A program made the translations under genes and the position numbers. Source: an uncultured Bacteroidales bacterium (lineage in GTDB: Bacteria; Bacteroidota; Bacteroidia; Bacteroidales; WCHB1-69). From it: a stretch of 38,309 nucleotides of DNA. The stretch covers positions 1 to 38,309 of the forward strand of contig CAJOFJ010000017.1 in the NCBI GenBank assembly GCA_905233625.1, written 5' to 3'. How positions within the stretch are numbered: the first letter of the stretch is position 1; the number at the start of each line of letters is the position of its first letter. Under the pieces are notes generated by a model. That model made no database searches. It had not been told where the DNA came from and was given only the letters and a program-made list of their open reading frames with translations. This document shows, piece by piece, positions 32,058 to 38,309 of this stretch.

Positions 32058-35000
32058 AATGATTAAATCACAGGCGTTAGAGGCCAATCTCTCTCGTACA
32101 CAGAATATCCCCTACACCATTCCTGAACATCACCAATGGTTCATGTCGCTGTCCGACAACTACTGGGGCATTCACAAACGTATCACCGACTTTTTCTACG
32201 AGTATCATCACCCGTTTTCCAATAAGAAAGAAATTGTAAACCAATTAGTTAGTGTAACCATCTCCGATTTCTGGCTTTACAAGGAACTGCCGGAAGAAAA
32301 CAAGGAAAAAGCGCTGCAAATCATCTTCGACCTCTATCAGGAATTGCTACAGAAACAGTTGGCCGATGATTTATGCAAACAGCTGATTTACACCTTTTTG
32401 GATTTCTTTAACAATGCCTACGACACCCTGGAGGGCACCCATTTCCTCACTGATTATCTGACCATTCTGGATCAAAATCTTGAAGCCAACAGCTTCAGCT
32501 ATTTCTATAATGTGGGCCATTTCAAAAAAAAACTGCGCAAAGCCGCTGAAAACGAGACCACAGCCTCCACGACAGTGGAATTTATGCGGAAATTGCTACG
32601 CGGCAATGTTCAGTTTTGGGAGGAAAGCACTCAGATTGAGGCTTGGTACGAGAAAAACCGTGCCAAGATGTCAAAGGACTACAGCCAGCAGCTGAACCAG
32701 TTAGGCAAAGCCTTGTATGCTGACTATTATGAGAAAATTGACGCGGCAAGCACTTTCGATGAACTGGCCAGATACGCTTTCACCTTTGCTGATATCATTG
32801 AGGCGTACAAGAAAGAAATCGACATCTTCGAGAAAGCCAGCGAGCAGTTCTGCTACATCTTCTATCTGCTGCACCTGCCCGGTGTGAAATACCACCGCGA
32901 ATACCTGCTCATTGAGCTCAACAAAGTTATCAAGCGCATCAGTACCGAGCTGGACGAGGAACAGTGCATCGAGTCCATGAACGAGCTGTTCTCCCAGTTC
33001 ACCGACTTCAAAGAGAGCCACATCAACATGATTCTGGATTCCATTCTCACCTTGGGAAAGGAAATCATCAATACAAAGAATACCACTCTCATTCATTATT
33101 TAGAAAGAAAGATTATCGATTTCGGCTTCGTCACCCCAGGTATTACCTACATGACCAACGACTGGGAGCTGAAGGTTAATCCATGCCACGTCAAAAACAT
33201 ACGTGTTTGGTTGGAGTTGATTGAGTACGATCCCGAGACCATGCAGCGACTGTTAGCCGCCCTGATTATCAACCTGCGTGTGGGCGGTATATTCATCTTC
33301 GATACCGACTTCTTCCAGAAAGATATCACCAAGCTGCTGAATGCCAGAATATCACCTATCTACAAGCAAACCAAGCAGTTGGCAAGAATCTTCCCCGTCT
33401 ATTTCAACGAAATCGGCGCCGAAGGCGTACTGCGTGACGTTTCCACCAAGATAGACGAACTCTCGCACCGTAACGACAAGCTCATTCATTTCTTGAGAAA
33501 ACAAATCCATACCGAAGGCAACAATTCGCATATCCAAATTACCTTGGATGTGATTTATTTCTGGAAAGACTTGAATAAGAAACATTTGGAAAAGATTTTG
33601 CCGCAGAATGTCTATTCTTTGGTGGATCCGGACGGCATCTGGGTGCAAGGCGTGCATGACGTGCTGACACAGCTGCTTGAGAAGAATAATCTCACCGTTG
33701 AAATGCTGATAGAGAAGAAGAAAGACGAAGTGGAAGAGCTGATGAAAGTTGTGGAGCATGACAACGAGACTGACATCAAGCGAGTGAGTCTGATTATTGA
33801 ATTATATCAATTGCTGAAAGAGAAATACATCTTCGATTCCACCGATATTATCAATATTCTGAAGAAATACTATTTCGTTGATAAAGAAGATATTGACAAA
33901 CTGGAGATGCTGCTCGAGAAGGACGAGCCGGTGGAGACTTTGAAGCACATCTTCTCCTTGATGAAGAAACTCAACGACATCATCTTCGACGAGAAGAAAA
34001 GCGAAGGTTGGGAAAATGTCTTCTACAAGCGCCATATCGCCTTCGGTATTCCTTCCATGTACGGCTATTACAAGGAAGTGAAATTCGATGCTCTGGGCAT
34101 CACCTTCCGTCTGGAACGCATCGCTTCCGTCTTGGTGAAGCGTATCATCATGGGTCTCAACACCGAGTTCTTCACCCTCAAGATTTTCAAGGAAATCTGC
34201 GACATGCTCCAGCTGCTGCGCGACGGTCTGAGCCTCGACGGCATCCACGACCAGAGCTTCGACTCCAACCTGAAGATGATGGAATACAGTTTAACTTCAG
34301 GATGCTTCACTATTGATCAGTATATCAATATTTTCCAGTTTATGGAAGGCAGCATCAAGGAAATCATCAACAACTACTTCATCCGTCCTTACGACATCCT
34401 GCTGAAGGTCATCATTCCGCAACAATACCCCGAAATCACGGACAAGACAGAGATGAAGAAAATCATTGCCCAGAAGTCCGAGATTTTCTACCGTGAGTTA
34501 CTGTCATCCGCCTTTATCATCCAGCAACTGGATAACTTTATGGGCGAAATCCTGAACAATCTGCGTAAGCAGGTGAATGTGCTGACTGCGGAAGAAGCGC
34601 GGAACATTATGACCTACGACCAGAACATGGCCATCAGTCCACTGTATCAGGAAACTCCTCAGATTGACAACCAGGTATTCTTGGGCTCCAAGGCCTATTA
34701 TCTGAAAAAATTATACCTGAATGATTACCCCGTTCCGCCTGGATTTATCATTACCACGGAGGTTTTCCGCCGTATCAAGTCTATCCTGAAAGTGGAACCC
34801 ATCAACAATGAACTGGACCAGATGATAAAATCGCATCTGGCTAAGATTGAGGAAATTACGGGATGTAAATTTGGCGATCCGCACAATCCCCTCTTGTTGA
34901 GTGTGCGTTCCGGTTCAGCCATATCAATGCCCGGTGCCATGAACACCTTCCTGAATGTGGGCTTGAATGATGAAATCACTGAAGAGCTAAGCAAGCAGGA

Positions 35001-36150
35001 AAACTACGGCTGGACCTCTTGGGACTGCTACCGCCGTTTGTTACAGACCTGGGGTATGTCCTACGGCTTGGAGCGTGATGACTTCGACCAAATCATTCTC
35101 AATTACAAGAAGAAATACAATGTGGCGCAGAAAATCGGTTTCACACCCGAAAACATGCGTGAAATTGCCTTTGCCTACAAGCAATTGCTAATCGACCACA
35201 ACATTCATTTCGAGGAAGATCCTTTCATGCAGCTGAAGATAGCCATCACCACGGTCTTTGAATCCTGGAACTCTCCACGTGCCAAAGTATATCGCGAGCA
35301 CATGCACATCGCCAACGAATGGGGCACTGCCGTCATCGTGCAGAAGATGGTGCTGGGTAACATCCACTACGAGTCCGGCTCAGGCGTATTGTTTACCCGT
35401 GACATCAAGAGCAACCGCTCGGCCATCAACCTGAACGGTGACTTCTCGTTCCTGAGTCAGGGCGAGGATATTGTGGGCGGTTTGGTCAACACCCTGCCTA
35501 TCAGCGAGGCACAGCGCGAACGCAGCTACCAGAAAGCGCCGTTCTCACTCGAAAGCCACTATCCTGACATCTTCAACAAGCTGAAGGAAGTGACCAAGCG
35601 CATGATTGAGAACGACGGTTTCATCCACCAGGAGATAGAATTCACCTTCGAGACAGCCGATGCCGACGGTTTGTATATTTTGCAGACCAGAAATATGGCG
35701 GTTGGCACCGAAAGTGGTGTGGAGATCTTTGCCGTGCCAAGAGAAGAAATGAACAAGGTGGGCAGCGGTATCGGTATTGGCGCCGGCGTGCTCAATGGCA
35801 TTATCGTGTTTGACAAGGACGATATAGAGCACATCAAGAACACGCCCGGCAACGACAAACACATGGTATTGGTTCGTCCCGACACGGTTCCCGACGACAT
35901 CGAGCTTATTTTCGAGTGCGACGGACTGTTGACCGCTCGTGGTGGTGCCACCTCGCATGCTGCAGTAACCGCTTCCTCTTTGGGCAAGATTTGCGTAGTC
36001 AACTGCGATGCGTTGATGGTCAATGATGTGGAGAAGACCTGCTCCATCAATGGCAACGAGTTCAAGCTCTTCGACGAAATTGCCATCGACGGCAAGAACG
36101 GTCTGATTTACAAGGGAAACTATCCGATAAGTGTGGATGAGGCGAATTAA
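32050..36150 (+). CDS. Giant PPDK-like dikinase: helical N-terminus, ATP-grasp and phosphohistidine domains, no PEP/pyruvate barrel
   Basis: 1366 residues. Residues ~1-870 are mostly helical, with a conserved-looking stretch FGIPSMYGYYKEVKFDALG near 680; I assign no function there. Residues ~876-1235 are the PPDK/PEP-synthase ATP-binding domain: VFLGSKAYYLKKLY, VPPGFIITTEVFR, LLSVRSGSAISMPGAMNTFL, SGSGVLFTRD, FIHQEIEFTFE, LYILQTRNM. Residues ~1260-1366 are the swivelling phosphohistidine domain with His1303 in LTARGGATSHAAVTA. The chain ends there; the ~350-residue barrel that accepts pyruvate in PPDK is absent. The protein should autophosphorylate on His from ATP, but the final acceptor must be bound elsewhere, perhaps by the N-terminal region. 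Overlaps the GAPDH gene by eight bases. Confidence 0.85.
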   Translation: MNEMIKSQALEANLSRTQNIPYTIPEHHQWFMSLSDNYWGIHKRITDFFYEYHHPFSNKKEIVNQLVSVTISDFWLYKELPEENKEKALQIIFDLYQELLQKQLADDLCKQLIYTFLDFFNNAYDTLEGTHFLTDYLTILDQNLEANSFSYFYNVGHFKKKLRKAAENETTASTTVEFMRKLLRGNVQFWEESTQIEAWYEKNRAKMSKDYSQQLNQLGKALYADYYEKIDAASTFDELARYAFTFADIIEAYKKEIDIFEKASEQFCYIFYLLHLPGVKYHREYLLIELNKVIKRISTELDEEQCIESMNELFSQFTDFKESHINMILDSILTLGKEIINTKNTTLIHYLERKIIDFGFVTPGITYMTNDWELKVNPCHVKNIRVWLELIEYDPETMQRLLAALIINLRVGGIFIFDTDFFQKDITKLLNARISPIYKQTKQLARIFPVYFNEIGAEGVLRDVSTKIDELSHRNDKLIHFLRKQIHTEGNNSHIQITLDVIYFWKDLNKKHLEKILPQNVYSLVDPDGIWVQGVHDVLTQLLEKNNLTVEMLIEKKKDEVEELMKVVEHDNETDIKRVSLIIELYQLLKEKYIFDSTDIINILKKYYFVDKEDIDKLEMLLEKDEPVETLKHIFSLMKKLNDIIFDEKKSEGWENVFYKRHIAFGIPSMYGYYKEVKFDALGITFRLERIASVLVKRIIMGLNTEFFTLKIFKEICDMLQLLRDGLSLDGIHDQSFDSNLKMMEYSLTSGCFTIDQYINIFQFMEGSIKEIINNYFIRPYDILLKVIIPQQYPEITDKTEMKKIIAQKSEIFYRELLSSAFIIQQLDNFMGEILNNLRKQVNVLTAEEARNIMTYDQNMAISPLYQETPQIDNQVFLGSKAYYLKKLYLNDYPVPPGFIITTEVFRRIKSILKVEPINNELDQMIKSHLAKIEEITGCKFGDPHNPLLLSVRSGSAISMPGAMNTFLNVGLNDEITEELSKQENYGWTSWDCYRRLLQTWGMSYGLERDDFDQIILNYKKKYNVAQKIGFTPENMREIAFAYKQLLIDHNIHFEEDPFMQLKIAITTVFESWNSPRAKVYREHMHIANEWGTAVIVQKMVLGNIHYESGSGVLFTRDIKSNRSAINLNGDFSFLSQGEDIVGGLVNTLPISEAQRERSYQKAPFSLESHYPDIFNKLKEVTKRMIENDGFIHQEIEFTFETADADGLYILQTRNMAVGTESGVEIFAVPREEMNKVGSGIGIGAGVLNGIIVFDKDDIEHIKNTPGNDKHMVLVRPDTVPDDIELIFECDGLLTARGGATSHAAVTASSLGKICVVNCDALMVNDVEKTCSINGNEFKLFDEIAIDGKNGLIYKGNYPISVDEAN

Positions 36151-36153
36151 CAG

Positions 36154-36386
36154 TTATTGCATATTGCCATTGTATGCAGGCTGAAGACCTGCTAGCTGGC
36201 AGCCCAGGGCAACGCCCTGGGGAAATGATAGACACGGGGGTATGTTCGCGGCGCGGAGGTTGATTGCGCCGGAGTAAGGATTGTGACCGCCGTGTAACGT
36301 CTTGAAAAGTTTGGCTGTCGGTCTATCGCCCGAACAGCCAAACAAATTCTTAATGTCTTGTGCTTGCGCTCTTGCGCGCGCAAGCT
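36154..36386. other. Dyad-rich non-coding stretch downstream of the Fib_succ gene
   Basis: Contains hairpins GCAGG/CCTGC (36176-36192), CCCAGGGC-AAC-GCCCTGGG (36203-36221) and GTTTGGCTGT/ACAGCCAAAC (36309-36343, with a CGG/CCG inner stem). No gene is supported. The first two hairpins have the look of dispersed intergenic repeats. No clear T-run terminator for the dikinase was found. Confidence 0.6.
36362..36385 (-). repeat. Hairpin one base after the Fib_succ stop codon
   Basis: Read on the minus strand: GCTTGCGC and GCGCAAGC, 8-bp stem, 8-base loop. Alternatively the inner 14-bp palindrome CTTGCGCGCGCAAG (36371-36384). No U tract, so not a normal terminator. Position and stem length match the hairpin after the second Fib_succ gene at 38259-38278. 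Confidence 0.75.
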
Positions 36387-36962
36387 TTAATCTTGGACGA
36401 GACGAACGGCGAAACCGCCGCAACGGCTGCTGTAGTACCTGTACACTCCCGAAGAATGGAAGATGAGGCACCATGCGCTCTCTGAATCGCCGGGTGTGGA
36501 CGACCAATAGTAGCCGAGCGTCCCCACGGTGCTCACATCGCCATTGCAATCGCGGCAGCCCGAAGCGGGCAGAACTATGGAATTGCCATTTTGACCTGTT
36601 ACCTTATAGCCACCATTATCTTGCCATACCCACGTACAATTTTCTTTAAGTTCTTCAAATTGTTCCTTGGTTGGCAATTTGTCACCAAAAGCGTTGACAG
36701 CCTCATCGTAGGTATAGAAGCCATTGTATCCTCCGGTTTCATTGGCAGAATTCCACTTGGTGCCGCTGGGAAGACCCAAGTCCACATAACCGGCAACAGT
36801 ACCTCCACCTCCAGAGTCTGAGCCTCCACCAGAACCTCCTCCCGGATTCTCTGTGTTGCCGCTGTTGTTGCCATTGTTGTTCACTTCCTCTTTTTTGCAC
36901 GATGTAAATAACATCGCCATGGAAACGACAAATGCCGCTCCCAAAATGAAATACTTTCTCAT
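36387..36962 (-). CDS. Lipoprotein with Fib_succ_major (TIGR02145-type) domain
   Basis: 191 residues. Lipoprotein signal with Cys22 in FTSCKKE, then an Asn/Gly/Ser linker (~28-54). The Fibrobacter succinogenes major paralogous domain follows: GYVDLGLPSGTKWNSAN, YTYDEAVNAFG, LPTKEQFEELKENC, VLPASGCRD, GYYWSSTPGDSESAWC, GGFAVRLVQD. This is a C-type-lectin-like surface-display fold. The last ~42 residues (36390-36515) correspond to the segment that DGRs vary in related targets: Trp/Ser/Tyr-rich with an invariant end. It has its own strong promoter. Function is probably binding at the cell surface (inference). Confidence 0.9.
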   Translation of the reverse strand: MRKYFILGAAFVVSMAMLFTSCKKEEVNNNGNNSGNTENPGGGSGGGSDSGGGGTVAGYVDLGLPSGTKWNSANETGGYNGFYTYDEAVNAFGDKLPTKEQFEELKENCTWVWQDNGGYKVTGQNGNSIVLPASGCRDCNGDVSTVGTLGYYWSSTPGDSESAWCLIFHSSGVYRYYSSRCGGFAVRLVQD

Positions 36963-37011
36963 TTTAATTTGTTTTTGTTAATTTGTCTTTTTCGTTATCT
37001 CTTACAAAATG

Positions 37012-37043
37012 CAAAAATAAAAAAAATTTTTTTTAATGACAAA
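37012..37043 (-). promoter_or_regulatory. Promoter of the Fib_succ lipoprotein gene
   Basis: -33 TTTG (37040-37043), 20-bp spacer, -7 TATTTTTG (37012-37019) on the minus strand, 49 bases before the ATG. Complete consensus match. Confidence 0.75.
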
Positions 37044-37288
37044 ACATTTTTTTTTGCTATTTTTACCACAAAGCAGGTTTTTCACGTCTAAAGCATATCC
37101 GCATGGAGCGAAGCGACAGGCGGAACCTCCAACATAACCTACGCACATCGAACGAGGCGAAAACTCCAAAAATCAAACCTTAGTTTTAACTATTGTTTGT
37201 TAATATTTTAAGTCTAATTTCCTAACTAATTGATTCAAAGTAACAAAAAATTTTTATAGAAAATGCCTGTCGGATGTGTTTTCTGTTG

Positions 37289-37299
37289 TATATTTGCAG
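37289..37299 (+). promoter_or_regulatory. Orphan plus-strand -7 box TATATTTGCAG
   Basis: Good TAnnTTTG match with the CAG seen after other boxes here, and an A/T-rich upstream region. It points into the 3' end of the MutS-I-like gene. Only a 30-codon frame (37312-37404) follows. Confidence 0.35.
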
Positions 37300-37353
37300 C
37301 ATCATTTCAGTATGCGGAAACGCACTGAAGCGCAGTTTTTGCCATTGCAAAAT

Positions 37354-38044
37354 TCACAAATGTACCAAAGCATCTATTTCAAAAAACACATCTGGCAGAC
37401 GTAACATGTTATCGTAACAATATCTGAAAATATCATAATGGCTTTGTTGCCCGAAATAAGAATCACAGCGTGACCTTTCCAATCTTATCTGATCTTGATG
37501 AAGCCGGGTAAAATCTGTCGCATTAAGTTCCCTCACAAGTCGTTCCAAATTATTTTTCGTACGTTTTGACAAAAAAAACACCCCATGGTTTGATATGACA
37601 ACCGAGATATGAGACACCTCTCGCACATATATCATATCCACTCTTGTAAATCTGAAGATTTTTTAAATCCTTAGGTTTCACATCCGGACGAAACAACACT
37701 TGCGGACTGACATCCTCCACTGTCGGCAAATGAATCTTACTCTTCCATTCCTCATAATTCTGCTTAGAAGGGCAAGCGTACACCATGACAGACCGTTCTG
37801 TTTCAGCAAATTTCACGATATGATGTTTTTCAAAAAGCACCTTAAAGTTGGAATATGGGAAACCCAAATAGCACACATCAGCATTCACAATTTTATAATG
37901 TTTTTTGAACACCTTGAAATTAGCAATATATTCTGTAAAACGCATTGCACTTTGTTCGTATGCACGAAGAAATATACCCTCCTTAAACAAGATAATGGAA
38001 TCATTGTTGGTAGATTCGATGTTTAAAATTTCCTCAATTTTCAT
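37354..38044 (-). pseudogene. MutS-domain-I-like (DGR accessory MSL type) protein, frameshifted at a T8 run
   Basis: Two overlapping frames make one protein. Frame 1 (38044 to 37550) reads EEILNIESTNNDSIILFKEG, FLRAYEQSAMRF, VCYLGFPYSNFKVLF and ends soon after KPWGVFF. Frame 2 continues with LSKRTKNNLERLVRELNATD to the stop at 37354. Removing one base from the T8 run (A8 at 37571-37578 on the plus strand) joins them into 229 residues. The front end follows the MutS N-terminal domain pattern (hydrophobic-FxxGxF-x-AYxxSA ... GFPxxxxxxL), as in the MutS-like proteins reported beside DGRs. The cause could be sequencing error, decay or slippage-based switching. Lies between two Fib_succ genes. Family assignment is moderate. 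Confidence 0.5.
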
Positions 38045-38060
38045 GTCTGAATATTTTTAA

Positions 38061-38100
38061 AATTTTGTAGAGACGCACGGCCGTGCGTCTCTACAAAATT
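38061..38100. repeat. Perfect 40-bp palindrome (GTAGAGACGCACGG / CCGTGCGTCTCTAC)
   Basis: The two 20-base halves are exact reverse complements with no loop. It lies 16 bases before the MutS-I-like ATG and, with the next base, includes a minus-strand TAATTTTG (38094-38101) that could be its -7 box. Shares GACGCA/TGCGTC arms with 815-833. Confidence 0.9.
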
Positions 38101-38258
38101 AAACAAATTCCCTATTTATCGCGAACGCAACAGATGCAAGTGGGTTGCCCGATGAATATTTTGCATGCTTCCAAGAATCGTAACGCCCGGAATTCCGGCG
38201 GAATTTGTTGGTCAAAGAGCCTGAAATTTTCGCCCGCCTTTCGGCGGGTTTTGCTTGA
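38101..38258. other. Non-coding stretch between the second Fib_succ gene and the palindrome
   Basis: No convincing gene. Holds hairpin CCCGCC-GAAA-GGCGGG (38233-38248, minus-strand reading) and the dyad ATTCCG/CGGAAT. On the plus strand the former is followed by TTTT and could act as a weak terminator. Confidence 0.45.
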
Positions 38259-38278
38259 CAGACCGCTTTGGCGGTCTG
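38259..38278 (-). repeat. Hairpin two bases after the second Fib_succ stop codon
   Basis: Minus-strand CAGACCGC-CAAA-GCGGTCTG: 8-bp perfect stem, 4-base loop, then a second GAAA-loop hairpin 10 bases on. This size and position match the hairpin/cruciform known downstream of DGR target repeats. Confidence 0.8.
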
Positions 38279-38280
38279 CT

Positions 38281-38309
38281 CTAATCGCGGACACAACGGA
38301 CCGAAAAGC
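38281..38309 (-). CDS. C-terminal end of a second Fib_succ_major protein (cut by window edge)
   Basis: The last codons at the window edge read FSVRCVRD-stop on the minus strand (stop TAG at 38281-38283). This matches the usual end of Fib_succ_major domains and lines up with FAVRLVQD of the gene at 36387-36962. Only eight residues are visible, so the call rests on that match and on the hairpin placed exactly as after the first gene. Confidence 0.6.

Larger units (their letters stand above)
36963..37353. other. Intergenic region between the Fib_succ and MutS-I-like genes
   Basis: About 390 bases. The left end holds the Fib_succ promoter; the middle (37080-37180) holds the GC-richer ATGGAGCGAAGCGACAGGCGG segment of unknown nature; 37200-37280 is A/T-rich. 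The right end has a plus-strand TATATTTGCAG box (37289-37299) with no evident gene behind it. No template-repeat copy of the Fib_succ 3' end was found. Confidence 0.5.

Noticed and set aside
38099-38296. 65-codon minus-strand open frame at the right edge
   Set aside because: It crosses the two tetraloop hairpins and is in a different frame from the FSVRCVRD-stop end of the Fib_succ gene.
36154-38309. A complete diversity-generating retroelement
   Set aside because: No reverse transcriptase, Avd gene or adenine-rich template repeat is present in the window; only target-like and accessory-like parts are seen.

Overview
The window looks like a chromosomal segment of a member of the Bacteroidota, probably Bacteroidales. 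The reasons are promoters of the form TTTG - about 20 bp - TAnnTTTG and no obvious Shine-Dalgarno sites. The gene content also fits: a TonB-dependent receptor with DUF5689 lipoproteins, DUF5683 and DUF3276/PUR proteins, GldI-like FKBP lipoproteins, an oversized LepB, an NfeD-type protease and Fib_succ_major lipoproteins. Most of it is core housekeeping sequence. No rRNA, tRNA, CRISPR array or intact transposase was seen.

Layout. 1-732 is the end of pyruvate phosphate dikinase. 928-1776 (-) is a secreted NUC1-type nuclease. 1887-4344 (+) is a DHH phosphoesterase followed by two FKBP-type prolyl isomerase lipoproteins, closed by a bidirectional terminator. 4403-9199 (-) carries a LOG-family hydrolase, phosphatidylserine synthase, a ClpP-class/NfeD membrane protease, a DPM1-like glycosyltransferase and an exported endonuclease/exonuclease/phosphatase (EEP) protein. 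Divergent from the last, 9310-15686 (+) holds a TonB-dependent receptor, two DUF5689 lipoproteins and overlapping ribBA. 15743-23893 (-) is a secreted DUF4412-like protein, lepB, dapB, DUF5683, parB, parA, a PUR-domain protein and yidC. 23894-26235 is an accessory patch: a dyad-rich non-coding stretch, an HNH endonuclease, a small secreted protein, and a duplicated dyad element next to a sigma-54-like promoter for htpG (26236-28098).

28109-30743 (-) has a propeller-like secreted protein, an anti-sigma/ECF sigma pair and a GlsB-type membrane protein. 31050-36150 (+) is a two-gene unit: a GapB/Epd-like GAPDH overlapping a 1366-residue dikinase. The dikinase has the ATP-grasp and phosphohistidine domains of PPDK but no PEP/pyruvate barrel; it carries about 870 helical residues of unknown role instead. 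36154-38309 (-) is a second accessory region. It holds a Fib_succ_major lipoprotein, a MutS-domain-I-like protein broken at a T8 run, and at the window edge the last codons of a second Fib_succ_major protein. Both Fib_succ genes have an 8-bp-stem hairpin 1-2 nt after their stop codons, which resembles targets of a diversity-generating retroelement (DGR). No reverse transcriptase or template repeat lies inside the window.

The most promising leads are the barrel-less dikinase with its GAPDH partner, the DGR-like target and accessory cluster at the right end, the divergent EEP/TonB/DUF5689 uptake-type locus, and the htpG upstream region. Functional calls rest on motif recognition by eye and were not checked against databases.
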